Shown in pieces: positions 25,636 to 34,253 of a DNA stretch of 36,932 nt. A program made the translations under genes and the position numbers. The DNA lies in NCBI GenBank assembly GCA_945871065.1, contig CAMBUL010000020.1, forward strand, positions 1-36,932. Reading direction: 5' to 3'. The number at the start of each line of letters is the position of its first letter. The stretch's first letter is position 1. The DNA is from Chthoniobacter flavus. GTDB taxonomy: Bacteria > Verrucomicrobiota > Verrucomicrobiia > Chthoniobacterales > JACTMZ01. The notes under the pieces are model-generated. The model ran no database searches, was not told the origin of the DNA, and saw only the letters and a list, made by a program, of their open reading frames with translations.

Positions 25636-28600
25636 ACAGCTTCGCCGGAGGGTTCGCTGCGGTTGGTCAGGTAAAAGAGCACCGGCACCGCCATCCGGCT
25701 GAGAAACAAGGAAGCCACCTCCCCGGCCATCAACGAGATGGCCAAACCCTGAAAAATCGGGTCGAACAAAATCACCCCTGCACCCACCACCACGGCCATG
25801 GCGGTGAGCAGCATCGGACGGAACCGCACCGCGCCCGCATCGATCACCGCCTGGTCGAGCGGCATGCCTTGAGCCCGGCGCAACTGGATGAAATCAACCA
25901 GGATGATCGAGTTCCGCACCACGATGCCGGCGCCGGCCATGAACCCGATCATCGAAGGTGCGCTGAAAAATGCGTCCATCAGGCCATGGGCCGGCAGAAT
26001 GCCGACGAGCGAGAACGGAATCGCCGCCATCACCACCAGCGGCGTGATGAACGAACCGAACCAGCCGACCATCAGCAGGTAAATCAGCACCAGCACCGCG
26101 GCAAAGGCCAAGGTCAAGTCGCGGAACACTTCGATCGTGATATGCCACTCGCCGTCCCACTTGACCGCAGGTTGAAAGTCCGTAAAGGGGATGGTTGCGT
26201 TGTAAATTTCCACCCCGCCCGCCGCGCCGCCGAAGTCGGAGGCATTCAACTCGGCCAGACGATCATTCATTTCGAGGATCGCGTAGACCGGACTCTCCAC
26301 CTCACCCGCCACATCGGCCATCACATAGACCGCCGGCATGAGATTCTTGTGGTAAATGCTTTTATCCTCGGTCGTCCGGTCGACCCGCACCAACTCACGC
26401 AAGGGCACAAGCGGCGCCGTCCCGCCGGATCCCGGTTCCGGCAGCGCATTGGCGTCGCCCGAGCGCACGCGCAACGAGAGCAACTGCTCCGGCGATGACT
26501 TCTCGCGGTTGGGCAATTCGAGAAAAATATTCACGTCCTCTTTTTCCCGCGGTTGGTGGATCAGATCGACCGACTGGCCGCGGGTGGCGATAGCCAGCGT
26601 GCGCGCAATGGTGTCCGCACTGATCCCGTTGAGGGCCGCTTTCTCCTTGTCGACCACAAAGCGCGCTTTCGGCTGAGCCGACTCCACATACCAGTCGACA
26701 TCGACCACCCCCGCCGTCTCCTCGAAAATTTTCTTCACCTCGGTCGCGAGCTTGAGTCGCGAAGCATCATCCGGGCCGTATATCTCGGCCACGATGGTCT
26801 GCAGGACCGGCGGACCCGGCGGCACCTCGGCCACGGCAATCCTTGCTTGGTGCCGCTTGGCGATTTCGGCCAAACGCGGACGCACCCGCTTGGCAATGTC
26901 GTGGCTTTGCTCCTTGCGTTCATGGCGCGAGAGCAGATTGACCTGAAGGTCGGCAACCGACGGCCCCGAGCGCAGAAAGTAGTGCCGCACCAAGCCGTTG
27001 AAATTGAACGGCGACGCCGTGCCCGCGTAAATCTGCACATCGCGCACTTCCGCCTCCGGCAACAAAGAGTCCGCCATCTCCCGCGCCACCGCCGCCGTCT
27101 GCTCCAGCGAACTGTCCTCCGGCATGTTGAGGATGACCTGGAACTCGCTCTTGTTGTCGAAGGGCAGCATTTTCACCTTCACGAAACCAAGCGGAACCAG
27201 CGCGAAGGACCCGAGCAGCAAAACAACGATGCCCGCCAGGAAAGCCCAGCGCCATTTCGGGTCGTGGATGAGGTGGCCCATCCACTGACGGTAAAGCAGG
27301 GTGAATCTGCTCTCTTTTTCACCCTCCCCGTGGTGACGCTTCACTTCCCCGGCCAGCAGGCGCCGCGCCGCCCACGGCGTGACCACGAATGCGATGAGCA
27401 GCGACCAGAACATGGCCGCGCTCGCGCCGATCGGGATAGGTCGCATGTAGGGCCCCATCAATCCGCTGACAAACGCCATCGGCAAAATGGCCGCGATCAC
27501 CGCCAGGGTGGCGAGAATGGTCGGATTCCCCACCTCCGCCACCGCCTCGATGGCGACCTCGCTCAGGTTGCGCAGCCGATTGCCCGGCATCCGGTAGTGA
27601 CGCACCACATTTTCCACCACCACGATCGCGTCATCGACGAGAATACCGATGGAAAAAATCAGCGCGAAGAGCGTGATGCGATTCAGCGTGTATCCGTAGA
27701 GGTAAAAAACCAGCAGGGTCAGCGCCAGCGTGGACGGAATGGCTATAGCCACGACAATCGACTCGCGCCAGCCAAGCACGAACATGACGAGCAAAGACAC
27801 GCTGACCACCGCGATGGCCATGTGGAAAAGCAACTCGTTGGATTTTTCCGAGGCCGTCTCGCCGTAGTCACGCGTCACGGTGACCCGCACATCGCCGGGG
27901 AGAATACGGCCGCGCACCTCATCCACCTTGCGCATCACGGCATGCACCACGTCCACCGCATTGGCCCCCGGCTGCTTGGCCACGCTCAACGTGACCGCCG
28001 GCTCGATCCCCTGCCCCCGCTCGGCTTGAAACACATAGGACCGCGGCTCCTCGGGTCCGTCGACAATCTCCGCCACATCGCGCAAATAAACCGGCCGTCC
28101 CTCGTAAACCCCCACCACCACTTGCCCTGCCTCCGCCGCGCTGGTGATGAATCCGCCCGACTCGATGAGAATCGTGCGGTTTTCCGAGGTAATCGCCCCC
28201 GCCCGCGTCTGCCGGTTGCTTTGCTGCAGCATCGGCACAATGCCTGCGGGCGTCACCCCGCGGGAAGCCAGGCGCACCGGATCGAGGAGCACACGGATCT
28301 GCCGACGCAACCCGCCGATCACACGCGTCTCCGCCACGAGGGGAATCTGCTTCACCGCATCCTGCAACTCCGCCGCCAGCCGCCGCAATTCCATCGGATC
28401 TTGCCCCGCACTATGCAAAGTCAGGGCCAGGATGGGCACGTCATCGATGGTCCGCGGTTTGATCAGCGGCGCCGTCACCCCGTGCGGGATGCGGTCGAAA
28501 TTCGTCTGCAGCTTCTGGTTGAGTTTGACCAGACTCGTCTCCAGATCGGAGCCAACTTTGAAACGCACGATGACCAGACTCTCGGCCGGGCGCGACGTGG

Positions 28601-28892
28601 AGTAGACGTATTCGACCCCGGGAATTTCCCAGAGCAACTGCTCCATCGGCCGCGTCACCCGCTCCGCCACCTCGCGCGCGCTGGCTCCGGGCATCGACAC
28701 CATCACGTCGATCATCGGCACCTTGATCTGCGGTTCTTCCTCCCGCGGGAGCAAAATGACCGACGCCAAACCGAGCAAGACGGACGACACGATGAGCAGA
28801 GGCGTCAACTTGCTGTCGACAAACATCCGCGCAATCCGTCCGGCCAAGCCGTCGGATACCTTCTCCACCTTGCTCAAGCCCGGCTCGGTCAT
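25632..28892 (-). CDS. RND-family efflux permease (HAE1-like)
   Basis: The 1086-residue permease has the usual twofold layout: about 12 transmembrane helices and two large periplasmic loops. The N-terminal helix is preceded by a basic segment, followed by [20 protein letters not shown] and [20 protein letters not shown] typical of RND porter domains. In TM4 the paired acidic residues are present ([19 protein letters not shown]), as expected for proton-driven HAE-type pumps and unlike the metal-type HME pattern. The substrate is unknown. It overlaps the adaptor by 4 bp (ATGA) and is part of a unit divergent from the arsR-SQR operon. No TolC-type outer membrane gene is in the window. Confidence 0.93.
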   Translation of the reverse strand: MTEPGLSKVEKVSDGLAGRIARMFVDSKLTPLLIVSSVLLGLASVILLPREEEPQIKVPMIDVMVSMPGASAREVAERVTRPMEQLLWEIPGVEYVYSTSRPAESLVIVRFKVGSDLETSLVKLNQKLQTNFDRIPHGVTAPLIKPRTIDDVPILALTLHSAGQDPMELRRLAAELQDAVKQIPLVAETRVIGGLRRQIRVLLDPVRLASRGVTPAGIVPMLQQSNRQTRAGAITSENRTILIESGGFITSAAEAGQVVVGVYEGRPVYLRDVAEIVDGPEEPRSYVFQAERGQGIEPAVTLSVAKQPGANAVDVVHAVMRKVDEVRGRILPGDVRVTVTRDYGETASEKSNELLFHMAIAVVSVSLLVMFVLGWRESIVVAIAIPSTLALTLLVFYLYGYTLNRITLFALIFSIGILVDDAIVVVENVVRHYRMPGNRLRNLSEVAIEAVAEVGNPTILATLAVIAAILPMAFVSGLMGPYMRPIPIGASAAMFWSLLIAFVVTPWAARRLLAGEVKRHHGEGEKESRFTLLYRQWMGHLIHDPKWRWAFLAGIVVLLLGSFALVPLGFVKVKMLPFDNKSEFQVILNMPEDSSLEQTAAVAREMADSLLPEAEVRDVQIYAGTASPFNFNGLVRHYFLRSGPSVADLQVNLLSRHERKEQSHDIAKRVRPRLAEIAKRHQARIAVAEVPPGPPVLQTIVAEIYGPDDASRLKLATEVKKIFEETAGVVDVDWYVESAQPKARFVVDKEKAALNGISADTIARTLAIATRGQSVDLIHQPREKEDVNIFLELPNREKSSPEQLLSLRVRSGDANALPEPGSGGTAPLVPLRELVRVDRTTEDKSIYHKNLMPAVYVMADVAGEVESPVYAILEMNDRLAELNASDFGGAAGGVEIYNATIPFTDFQPAVKWDGEWHITIEVFRDLTLAFAAVLVLIYLLMVGWFGSFITPLVVMAAIPFSLVGILPAHGLMDAFFSAPSMIGFMAGAGIVVRNSIILVDFIQLRRAQGMPLDQAVIDAGAVRFRPMLLTAMAVVVGAGVILFDPIFQGLAISLMAGEVASLFLSRMAVPVLFYLTNRSEPSGEAV

Positions 28893-29920
28893 GGCGCGGC
28901 CTCCACGGAAACGCCGTCGGTCAAGAGATGCGCATCGCGCACCACCACGGACTCACCACCGGACAAACCGCTCAAAATTTCGATCTCCCCGTTCATCTGA
29001 CGTCCGGATTTGACCAACCGCAGCCGCGCTTTGCCCTCTTCGACGACAAAGACGCTTTCAATCTGACCGCGCCGCACCACCGCGCTCTCGGCCACAAGCA
29101 GAGCCGCACGCTCCCGCACCGGGACGCGGACCCGCCCGAATTGGCCCGCGCGTAGCTTTTCAGCCGCCGGCAGGTCGAGTTTGACCAAAAATGTGCGGCT
29201 GCCGGCCGAAGCCGACGGGGCAATTTCCGAGATCTTTCCATTCAGCTCGGCTCCTGCCGCATCAACGCGCACCGGCAAATCGGAGCCCATGTTCACGCGG
29301 TCAAGCAAGGCCTCGGGAATCTCGCACTCAAAGCGCAGCAGTGAGGAATTTTCCATTTCGAGCAATGGCTTGCCGGGCGTGGCCAGGTCGCCGACTTCGA
29401 CCAATTTCCGCGTCACCACCCCGTCAAAGGGCGCCGTGATCCCGGTGTATTGCAACATGGTGCGCGCTTCGACCAGCGAGGCGTCGGCCGTGCGCAGGCG
29501 CGTGGTCGCCGCATCGAATTCCTGACGCGTGGAAGACCCGCTCTGCAGCAGACGCTCGATCCGCGCAAAATCTTTCTGCGCCTGGTCTTGGGCCGCCATC
29601 GCCGAATCGAGTCGCGCCTTGATTTCCCGCGCGTCAATGGTGGCCAGCACTGTCCCGCGTTGCACCCTCGCGCCGGGTGCGACTTTCACCACGTCGATCA
29701 CCCCCGTCACCTTGGCCGACAACACCGCCCGCTGGGCCGCCTCGACATTTCCCACCACTTCCTCCTCGTCCCACAGCGGTTGCACCGACACCGGCGCGAC
29801 CACGACCGGAACCGCCGGGCTCGAAGCTGCGGGCCCCGCGCCGTCCTCCTCGGGTTTGCCGCATCCGGCCAGAATCACCACGGCAACCAACGTGAGTCGG
29901 GAAAATTTCGCATTCATCAT
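28889..29920 (-). CDS. RND periplasmic adaptor lipoprotein
   Basis: The 343-residue membrane fusion protein has a lipoprotein signal ([10 protein letters not shown], then VAVVILAGC with lipobox ILAGC). A beta-barrel/lipoyl part follows ([19 protein letters not shown] and [20 protein letters not shown]), then a coiled-coil hairpin (about 110-160, [19 protein letters not shown]) and further lipoyl and barrel strands ([19 protein letters not shown]). It links the RND pump to an outer membrane channel. Its start faces the arsR start across 53 bp that hold a dyad. Confidence 0.92.
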   Translation of the reverse strand: MMNAKFSRLTLVAVVILAGCGKPEEDGAGPAASSPAVPVVVAPVSVQPLWDEEEVVGNVEAAQRAVLSAKVTGVIDVVKVAPGARVQRGTVLATIDAREIKARLDSAMAAQDQAQKDFARIERLLQSGSSTRQEFDAATTRLRTADASLVEARTMLQYTGITAPFDGVVTRKLVEVGDLATPGKPLLEMENSSLLRFECEIPEALLDRVNMGSDLPVRVDAAGAELNGKISEIAPSASAGSRTFLVKLDLPAAEKLRAGQFGRVRVPVRERAALLVAESAVVRRGQIESVFVVEEGKARLRLVKSGRQMNGEIEILSGLSGGESVVVRDAHLLTDGVSVEAAP

Positions 29921-29929
29921 GATTTGTTC

Positions 29930-29957
29930 TTGATATATTACTTAATGGTAATAAAGT
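29930..29957. promoter_or_regulatory. Shared intergenic operator between RND operon and arsR-SQR operon
   Basis: The 53-bp gap contains the perfect dyad TATTAC (29936-29941), TTAATG, GTAATA (29948-29953). For the arsR direction, TTGATA (29930-29935) and TAAAGT (29952-29957) form a plausible -35/-10 pair with 16-bp spacing, so the dyad lies between them. A repressor dimer there would block arsR and could also act on the opposite RND promoter. The dyad is directly seen; the role is inference. Confidence 0.55.
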
Positions 29958-29973
29958 AAAGGGAGAAGTTCTT

Positions 29974-30279
29974 ATGAGCAAAGTCGACCAACGCCAGTTG
30001 ACCCGCATGGCCAATCTTTTTGCCAAGCTCGCAGATCCGGCCCGCTTGCGCATCCTGCAAAGCCTTCGCCAAGGGCCGCTCCGCGTCGGCGAAATCCACC
30101 GCAACTGCCGCCTCAAGCAGGCCAACACCTCGAAACACCTCCGCGTCCTCCGCGAGGCCGGTCTGGTAAGTCCCCATCGCGAAGGGACCTCGGTGCATTA
30201 CGCTATCAGCGAACCGCTCATTTTCGGCCTCTGCGATCTCGCCTGCGGAACCGCCAAACAAAGCACCGGCAAATCATGA
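29974..30279 (+). CDS. ArsR-family transcriptional regulator with Cys residues
   Basis: The 101-residue winged-helix protein has the ArsR pattern KLADPARLRILQSLRQGPLR, then IHRNCRLKQANTSKHLRVLR as the recognition helix-turn-helix, and a wing around HREGTSVHYAIS. Three Cys are present: Cys45 beside the recognition helix and Cys87 and Cys91 in the last helix (FGLCDLACG). ArsR proteins with spaced Cys sense metals, or in the SqrR/BigR type reactive sulfur through a disulfide or polysulfide; the gene context favours the latter. AGGGAG lies 8 bases before the ATG. The stop overlaps the next gene (ATGA). Confidence 0.9.
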   Translation: MSKVDQRQLTRMANLFAKLADPARLRILQSLRQGPLRVGEIHRNCRLKQANTSKHLRVLREAGLVSPHREGTSVHYAISEPLIFGLCDLACGTAKQSTGKS

Positions 30280-31535
30280 AGACTCTCCTTATCCTCGGCG
30301 CAGGCACAGCCGGCACCATTATGGCCAGCACCCTGCGGAACAAACTCCCCAAAGGCGAATGGACCATCACCCTCGTCGATCGCGCCCCCGACCATTACTA
30401 CCAACCGGGCTATCTCTTCATGCCCTTCGGCATCTACACGGAGAACGATGTCCGTCGACCGATGACCCGCACTGTCCCGCGCGGGATCGACTACCGCGAG
30501 GCCGATGTCGACCGCATTGACGCGGCGGCCAACCGCGTCCTTTTGCCGGACGGCACCGAGGTCCCCTACGACGTCCTGATCATCGCCACCGGCGTCCATC
30601 CCGCGCCCGAACAAGTCGAAGGCATGGTCAACGGCGATTGGCGCAAAAACGTGCACGAGTTCTACACCTTTGAAGGCGCCAAGGCACTGACCGAGCGCTT
30701 GAAGTCCTGGCAAGGCGGGCGCCTCGTCGTCCACATCTGTGAAATGCCGATCAAGTGCCCCGTGGCCCCGCTCGAGTTCACCTTCCTCGCCGATGCCTGG
30801 CTGCAGGAAAAGGGCCTGCGCGAGAAAACGGAAATCGTCTACGTCACCCCAATGTCCGGCGCCTTCACCAAACCCGTCGCCTCCGGCATCCTCACCCGCC
30901 TGCTCGACGAAAAACGTATTTCCGTGGTCCACGATTTCGCCATCGCCCGCGTCGACGCCGAAAAGAAATCCATCGTCTCCTGGGACGAAAAAGAGGTCCC
31001 CTACGACCTGCTGGTCACCGTCCCACCAAACATGGGTGCGGAAATGATCGACCGCTCCGGCCTCGGCGACGAACTCAACTACGTCCCGACCGACAAACAC
31101 ACCCTGCAATGCAAAGCCCACGCCAACATCTTCGTCATCGGCGACGCCACCGATTGCCCAACTTCCAAAGCCGGATCTGTCGCGCACTTCGAATCCGAGG
31201 TCCTCACCGAGAACATTCTTCACTTCATCGCCGGCCAACCTCTCCGCAGTCGCTTCGACGGCCACGCCAACTGCTTCATCGAATCCGGCCACGGCAAAGC
31301 GTTCCTGCTCGATTTCAACTACGACCAAGAACCGGTCACTGGCACCTTCCCCCTCCCCGCCCTCGGCCCGATGCGCCTCCTCGCCGAATCCCGCCTCAAC
31401 CACCTCGGCAAAATGGCCTTCCGCTGGGTCTATTGGAACATCCTCCTGCCCGGTTGGCCCATCCCGTTGGTCGGACACAAAATGTCCCTCCGCGGCAAAA
31501 ACATCCCGCCGAAAGAAATCAAAGCCGCTGCCTGA
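30276..31535 (+). CDS. Sulfide:quinone oxidoreductase/FCSD-like FAD protein
   Basis: The 419-residue flavoprotein has an FAD Rossmann motif (LLILGAGTAGTIMASTL), the disulfide-oxidoreductase-type core, and IFVIGDATDCPTSKAGSV near residue 285-302, where the family binds FAD. Cysteines that fit the SQR/flavocytochrome c sulfide dehydrogenase redox pair are Cys161 (PIKCPVAPLE) and Cys333 (GHANCFIESG); Cys155, Cys279 and Cys294 are extra. The C-terminal 50 residues contain an aromatic/hydrophobic stretch (MAFRWVYWNILLPGWPIPLVG) suitable for membrane attachment as in SQR. Expected reaction: oxidation of sulfide or a persulfide to sulfane sulfur with electrons to quinone or another acceptor. It is translationally coupled to arsR. 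Confidence 0.87.
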   Translation: MKTLLILGAGTAGTIMASTLRNKLPKGEWTITLVDRAPDHYYQPGYLFMPFGIYTENDVRRPMTRTVPRGIDYREADVDRIDAAANRVLLPDGTEVPYDVLIIATGVHPAPEQVEGMVNGDWRKNVHEFYTFEGAKALTERLKSWQGGRLVVHICEMPIKCPVAPLEFTFLADAWLQEKGLREKTEIVYVTPMSGAFTKPVASGILTRLLDEKRISVVHDFAIARVDAEKKSIVSWDEKEVPYDLLVTVPPNMGAEMIDRSGLGDELNYVPTDKHTLQCKAHANIFVIGDATDCPTSKAGSVAHFESEVLTENILHFIAGQPLRSRFDGHANCFIESGHGKAFLLDFNYDQEPVTGTFPLPALGPMRLLAESRLNHLGKMAFRWVYWNILLPGWPIPLVGHKMSLRGKNIPPKEIKAAA

Positions 31536-31570
31536 AAATTTCATAACACCAAAGAAAAAACACCAAGACC

Positions 31571-31885
31571 ATGCCAACCAAAACCCTCGCGGGCACGCCC
31601 GTAGACACCGACGACGAGGGCTACCTCGTCAATCACAGCCAATGGAACAAAGATGTCGCCGCCGCGCTCGCCGCGGAGGAAGGCATCACCCTCACCGACG
31701 GACACTGGAAGGTGCTCGATTTCATCGACACCGACTTCAAAGAGCGCAGCGTCGTCCCCGGCATGCGCCGCCTGAACAAAGTCGGCAACATCCCGACCAA
31801 GGATCTCTACGCCCTCTTCCCGGACGGCCCGATCAAGAAAGCGGCCAGAATCAGCGGTTACCCGAAACCCGTGAGCTGCGTTTAA
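31571..31885 (+). CDS. TusE/DsrC family sulfur-relay protein with single terminal Cys
   Basis: The 104-residue protein matches TusE/DsrC: DDEGYLVNHSQWNKDVA, GHWKVLDFIDTDF, GMRRLNKVGNIPTKDLYALF and the C-terminal GYPKPVSCV. The penultimate Cys103 (CysA) is present, but the CysB position, ten residues in between, is Ala92, so only one conserved Cys is available. This fits TusE or DsrC-like proteins that carry sulfur on one thiol rather than those that form the DsrC trisulfide. No strong ribosome site is seen. It follows the SQR-like gene by 35 bp. Confidence 0.92.
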   Translation: MPTKTLAGTPVDTDDEGYLVNHSQWNKDVAAALAAEEGITLTDGHWKVLDFIDTDFKERSVVPGMRRLNKVGNIPTKDLYALFPDGPIKKAARISGYPKPVSCV

Positions 31886-31900
31886 ACCGAGAAAATCACC

Positions 31901-32392
31901 ATGTCCGACAAAATCCAAAAGGTCTCCATCATCGTTTCTAAAGGCTCCCTCGACGGAATCTATCCGGGTCTCATTATGGGCAACGGCGCCCGCATGGAAG
32001 GTATCGAGGCCAACCTCTTTTTCACTTTCTTCGGCCTCTACGCCATCCTGAAAAAATACATGGGCAGCATCAAGATCGCCACGGTCGGCAACCCGGCCAT
32101 GCGCGTTCCCGATGCCAAAGGCTTCCCGCTCCCGACCATCCTCGGCGCGCTGCCCGGCATGTCCGCCTTCGCCACGCACATGATGAACAAGGAAATGGAA
32201 GCCCTCGACATCCCGCCCATCCCCGAGTTCATCGAAATGATCCATGACGCCGGCGGCAAAATCTACGCCTGCAAGGCGACGGTCGACATGTTCCATCTCG
32301 ACTTGACAGACTTCTGCCCACAAATGGACAAAGTCCTCACCGTCGGCGAATTCTACGAAATCTCCGCCGGCGGACAGATCATCTTCACCTGA
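31901..32392 (+). CDS. DsrE/DsrF-like sulfur-handling protein
   Basis: The 163-residue protein resembles the DsrE/F/H superfamily (DsrE2/3-like): VSIIVSKGSLDGIYPGLIMGN and FFTFFGLYAILKKYMG, a Pro-rich segment, and GGKIYACKATVDMFHLDLTDF with Cys124 in the conserved (Y/V)AC position plus Cys139. Family members bind and transfer sulfane sulfur. The hydrophobic stretch at 38-51 could be membrane-associated. The gene starts 15 bp after the TusE stop and ends 11 bp before DUF302, so it is in one operon. Confidence 0.85.
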   Translation: MSDKIQKVSIIVSKGSLDGIYPGLIMGNGARMEGIEANLFFTFFGLYAILKKYMGSIKIATVGNPAMRVPDAKGFPLPTILGALPGMSAFATHMMNKEMEALDIPPIPEFIEMIHDAGGKIYACKATVDMFHLDLTDFCPQMDKVLTVGEFYEISAGGQIIFT

Positions 32393-32403
32393 GGAACCAG
32401 ACC

Positions 32404-32787
32404 ATGCGCTACATCATCGAAACGAACAAAACTCCCGCGGCCGCGGTCGAAGACCTGCGCGCCGCCGTGGCCAAGCACGGCTTCGGCGTCCTCCACGCCT
32501 ACGACCTTCAGGAAACGCTCAACTCGAAAGGCTTCCCGCTGCCCCACGCCTGCCACATCCTTGAAGTCTGCAACCCGGAGCAGGCCTCGAAGGTCCTGAC
32601 CGAAGACATCGGCATGAACATCGCCCTGCCCTGCCGTATCTCGGTCTACGAGGAAGACGGCCAAACCAAAATCGCCACCGCGTTGCCGACCAAACTCCTC
32701 TCGGCCCTCTCCGCCTCCCCCGCCCTCGCCGCTGTGGCCGAAGACGTCGAGACGAAGATGAAAGCCATGATGAACGACGCGGCCTGA
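32404..32787 (+). CDS. DUF302 domain protein
   Basis: The 127-residue protein is a DUF302 domain: VEDLRAAVAKHGFGVLHAYDL, GFPLPHACHILEVCNPEQA and LPCRISVYEEDGQTKIATA. Three Cys (50, 56, 77) lie in the conserved AC, EVC and LPC positions. The function of DUF302 is not established; its presence with SQR, TusE and DsrE suggests a role in sulfur transfer or in protecting a thiol. GAGGAA lies before the ATG. It is the last gene of the operon. Confidence 0.88.
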   Translation: MRYIIETNKTPAAAVEDLRAAVAKHGFGVLHAYDLQETLNSKGFPLPHACHILEVCNPEQASKVLTEDIGMNIALPCRISVYEEDGQTKIATALPTKLLSALSASPALAAVAEDVETKMKAMMNDAA

Positions 32788-33128
32788 CCGCATCCTGCTG
32801 CCCTCTCGCGAATCGCCTGCTTGCTCACGCGCCTGTCCGGCCCGTCCGCTGATATGAGGGAATGATCATTGTCCCGGGGACGCAGGCCGGAGACCAGGCC
32901 TCCGGCCGCATTACCAGCCACAACGGGGCTTCCTTAGCGCGGCTGTCTTGTGGCATTTTTGCCCGATGAGTTTCCTCCTGGTTTTGTCACCCTCTTGGCC
33001 CCTCGGGCCGAAGTCCTCTTAACTACTCCGGTGCTGCGGCGAATTGCGAACCCCATCGGCCACCCCACCGCCCAGGTGCCCCGCTTGGCCGCGGCGGCCT
33101 CGGGGTGGCGGACGCGTCCCCGCCCGAA
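32788..33128 (+). other. Non-coding leader between the sulfur operon and ribD with hairpins
   Basis: No convincing gene is seen. It contains a perfect dyad AATGATCATT (32861-32870); a hairpin with arms GGCCGGAG (32885-32892) and CTCCGGCC (32900-32907); a larger stem-loop with arms GCCACAA (32917-32923) and TTGTGGC (32948-32954) followed by ATTTTT, possibly a terminator; and a short GGCCC/GGGCC hairpin near 32997-33009. No match to the FMN riboswitch consensus was recognised, although this leader precedes a riboflavin gene. Confidence 0.45.
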
Positions 33129-34145
33129 ATGACCGCCGACGAAAAATTCATGCGCGAAGCGATCAAGCTCGCCCGGCGCGGAGCCGGCCAAACCCGCCCC
33201 AATCCCGCGGTCGGCTGCGTGCTGGTTAAAAACGGACGGATCATCGCGCGCGGCTATCACCGTCGTGCCGGTCAACCGCACGCGGAAATCGAAACGCTGC
33301 GCACCTTGAAGAATCCGGACCGCGCCCGCGGGGCCACGGCGTACGTCACCCTCGAGCCTTGCAGCACCCACGGACGCACCCCGCCCTGCACCGAAGCATT
33401 GGCCCGCGCCGGCCTTGCCCGCGTGGTCATCGGCGCCATCGACCCTAACCCGAGGCACCGGGGCCGCGGCTTAGCTTGTTTGGCCCGGGCCGGAATCGAG
33501 ACCGTCTCCGGCCTCCTCGCCGACCAATGTGCCGCCCTCAACCCGGAGTTTCACCATTTCATGCTCACCGGGATGCCCTGGGTCGTGGCCAAATGTGGTA
33601 TGTCGCTCGACGGACGCCTTACCCGGCCACCGGGCGAAGGACAATGGATAACCTCCGCGGCCGCGCGGGCCGATGCCATGAAACTGCGGGCGCGGGTCGG
33701 GGCGATTCTCGTCGGGGCGGGAACCATCCGGGCCGACGATCCTGCCCTCACCGTGCGCGGCATCAAAAGCGTGGAGCAACCCCGACGCATCGTCTGGGCC
33801 CCCCGCAGCCAACCCACGGCCACAGCCCAAGTCTTCACCGACCATGACCGCCAGCAGACCATCGTCCTGCGGCAATCCAGCTTGCGCGCCGCCCTGCGCG
33901 CCCTCGGTCGTCAAGGCATCCAATCGGTTCTGGTCGAGGGTGGAGGGCACACCTTGGGTCAGCTCTTCTCCTCCCACCTGGCCAACGAGGTAGTCTTTTA
34001 CCTTGGCCCGATGATCGCCGGGGGAAGCGTCCCTGCGGTGGCCGGAGCCATGTTGACACCCCCTTCCACCCTCATCTGTCCGCGGATCATCCGCCTCGGC
34101 AGTTGCCTCCGTCTCTCCGGCTTGGTCAAGACCAACAAACCATGA
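33129..34145 (+). CDS. ribD: Riboflavin biosynthesis bifunctional deaminase/reductase RibD
   Basis: The 338-residue protein has an N-terminal deaminase domain (FMREAIKLARRGAGQTRPNP, zinc motif PHAEIETLR and EPCSTHGRTPPCTEA) and a C-terminal reductase domain (VVAKCGMSLDGRL and GAILVGAGTIRADDPALTVR, later VLVEGGGHTLGQL). It catalyses the second and third steps of riboflavin synthesis from GTP. The ATG at 33129 fits the family start; a GTG at 33105 adds eight residues. Other rib genes are not in the window. Confidence 0.94.
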   Translation: MTADEKFMREAIKLARRGAGQTRPNPAVGCVLVKNGRIIARGYHRRAGQPHAEIETLRTLKNPDRARGATAYVTLEPCSTHGRTPPCTEALARAGLARVVIGAIDPNPRHRGRGLACLARAGIETVSGLLADQCAALNPEFHHFMLTGMPWVVAKCGMSLDGRLTRPPGEGQWITSAAARADAMKLRARVGAILVGAGTIRADDPALTVRGIKSVEQPRRIVWAPRSQPTATAQVFTDHDRQQTIVLRQSSLRAALRALGRQGIQSVLVEGGGHTLGQLFSSHLANEVVFYLGPMIAGGSVPAVAGAMLTPPSTLICPRIIRLGSCLRLSGLVKTNKP

Positions 34146-34253
34146 TACCGAAGTCTCAGTTAAGTGAAAAAATAATCTTGCCCTTGATTGAACAATCCGG
34201 CACTTTCGCGGTCGCAGGGTAACCTGCACGCAAACAAACCTATAAATCCAATC

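Noticed and set aside
26553..29000. 815-codon open frame on the plus strand across the RND permease
   Set aside because: Antisense shadow, His/Arg/Gln-rich low-complexity translation, no start context.
30198..31577. 459-codon open frame on the minus strand across the SQR-like gene
   Set aside because: Antisense shadow; the plus strand has Cys motifs, FAD motifs and a coupled operon layout.
31541..32323. 260-codon minus-strand frame across the tusE and dsrE genes
   Set aside because: Antisense shadow of two recognised sulfur genes.
32788..33128. FMN riboswitch before ribD
   Set aside because: The conserved FMN aptamer segments (such as AGGGYR and the central GGTG and CCCG stretches) were not found in order; only generic hairpins are present.
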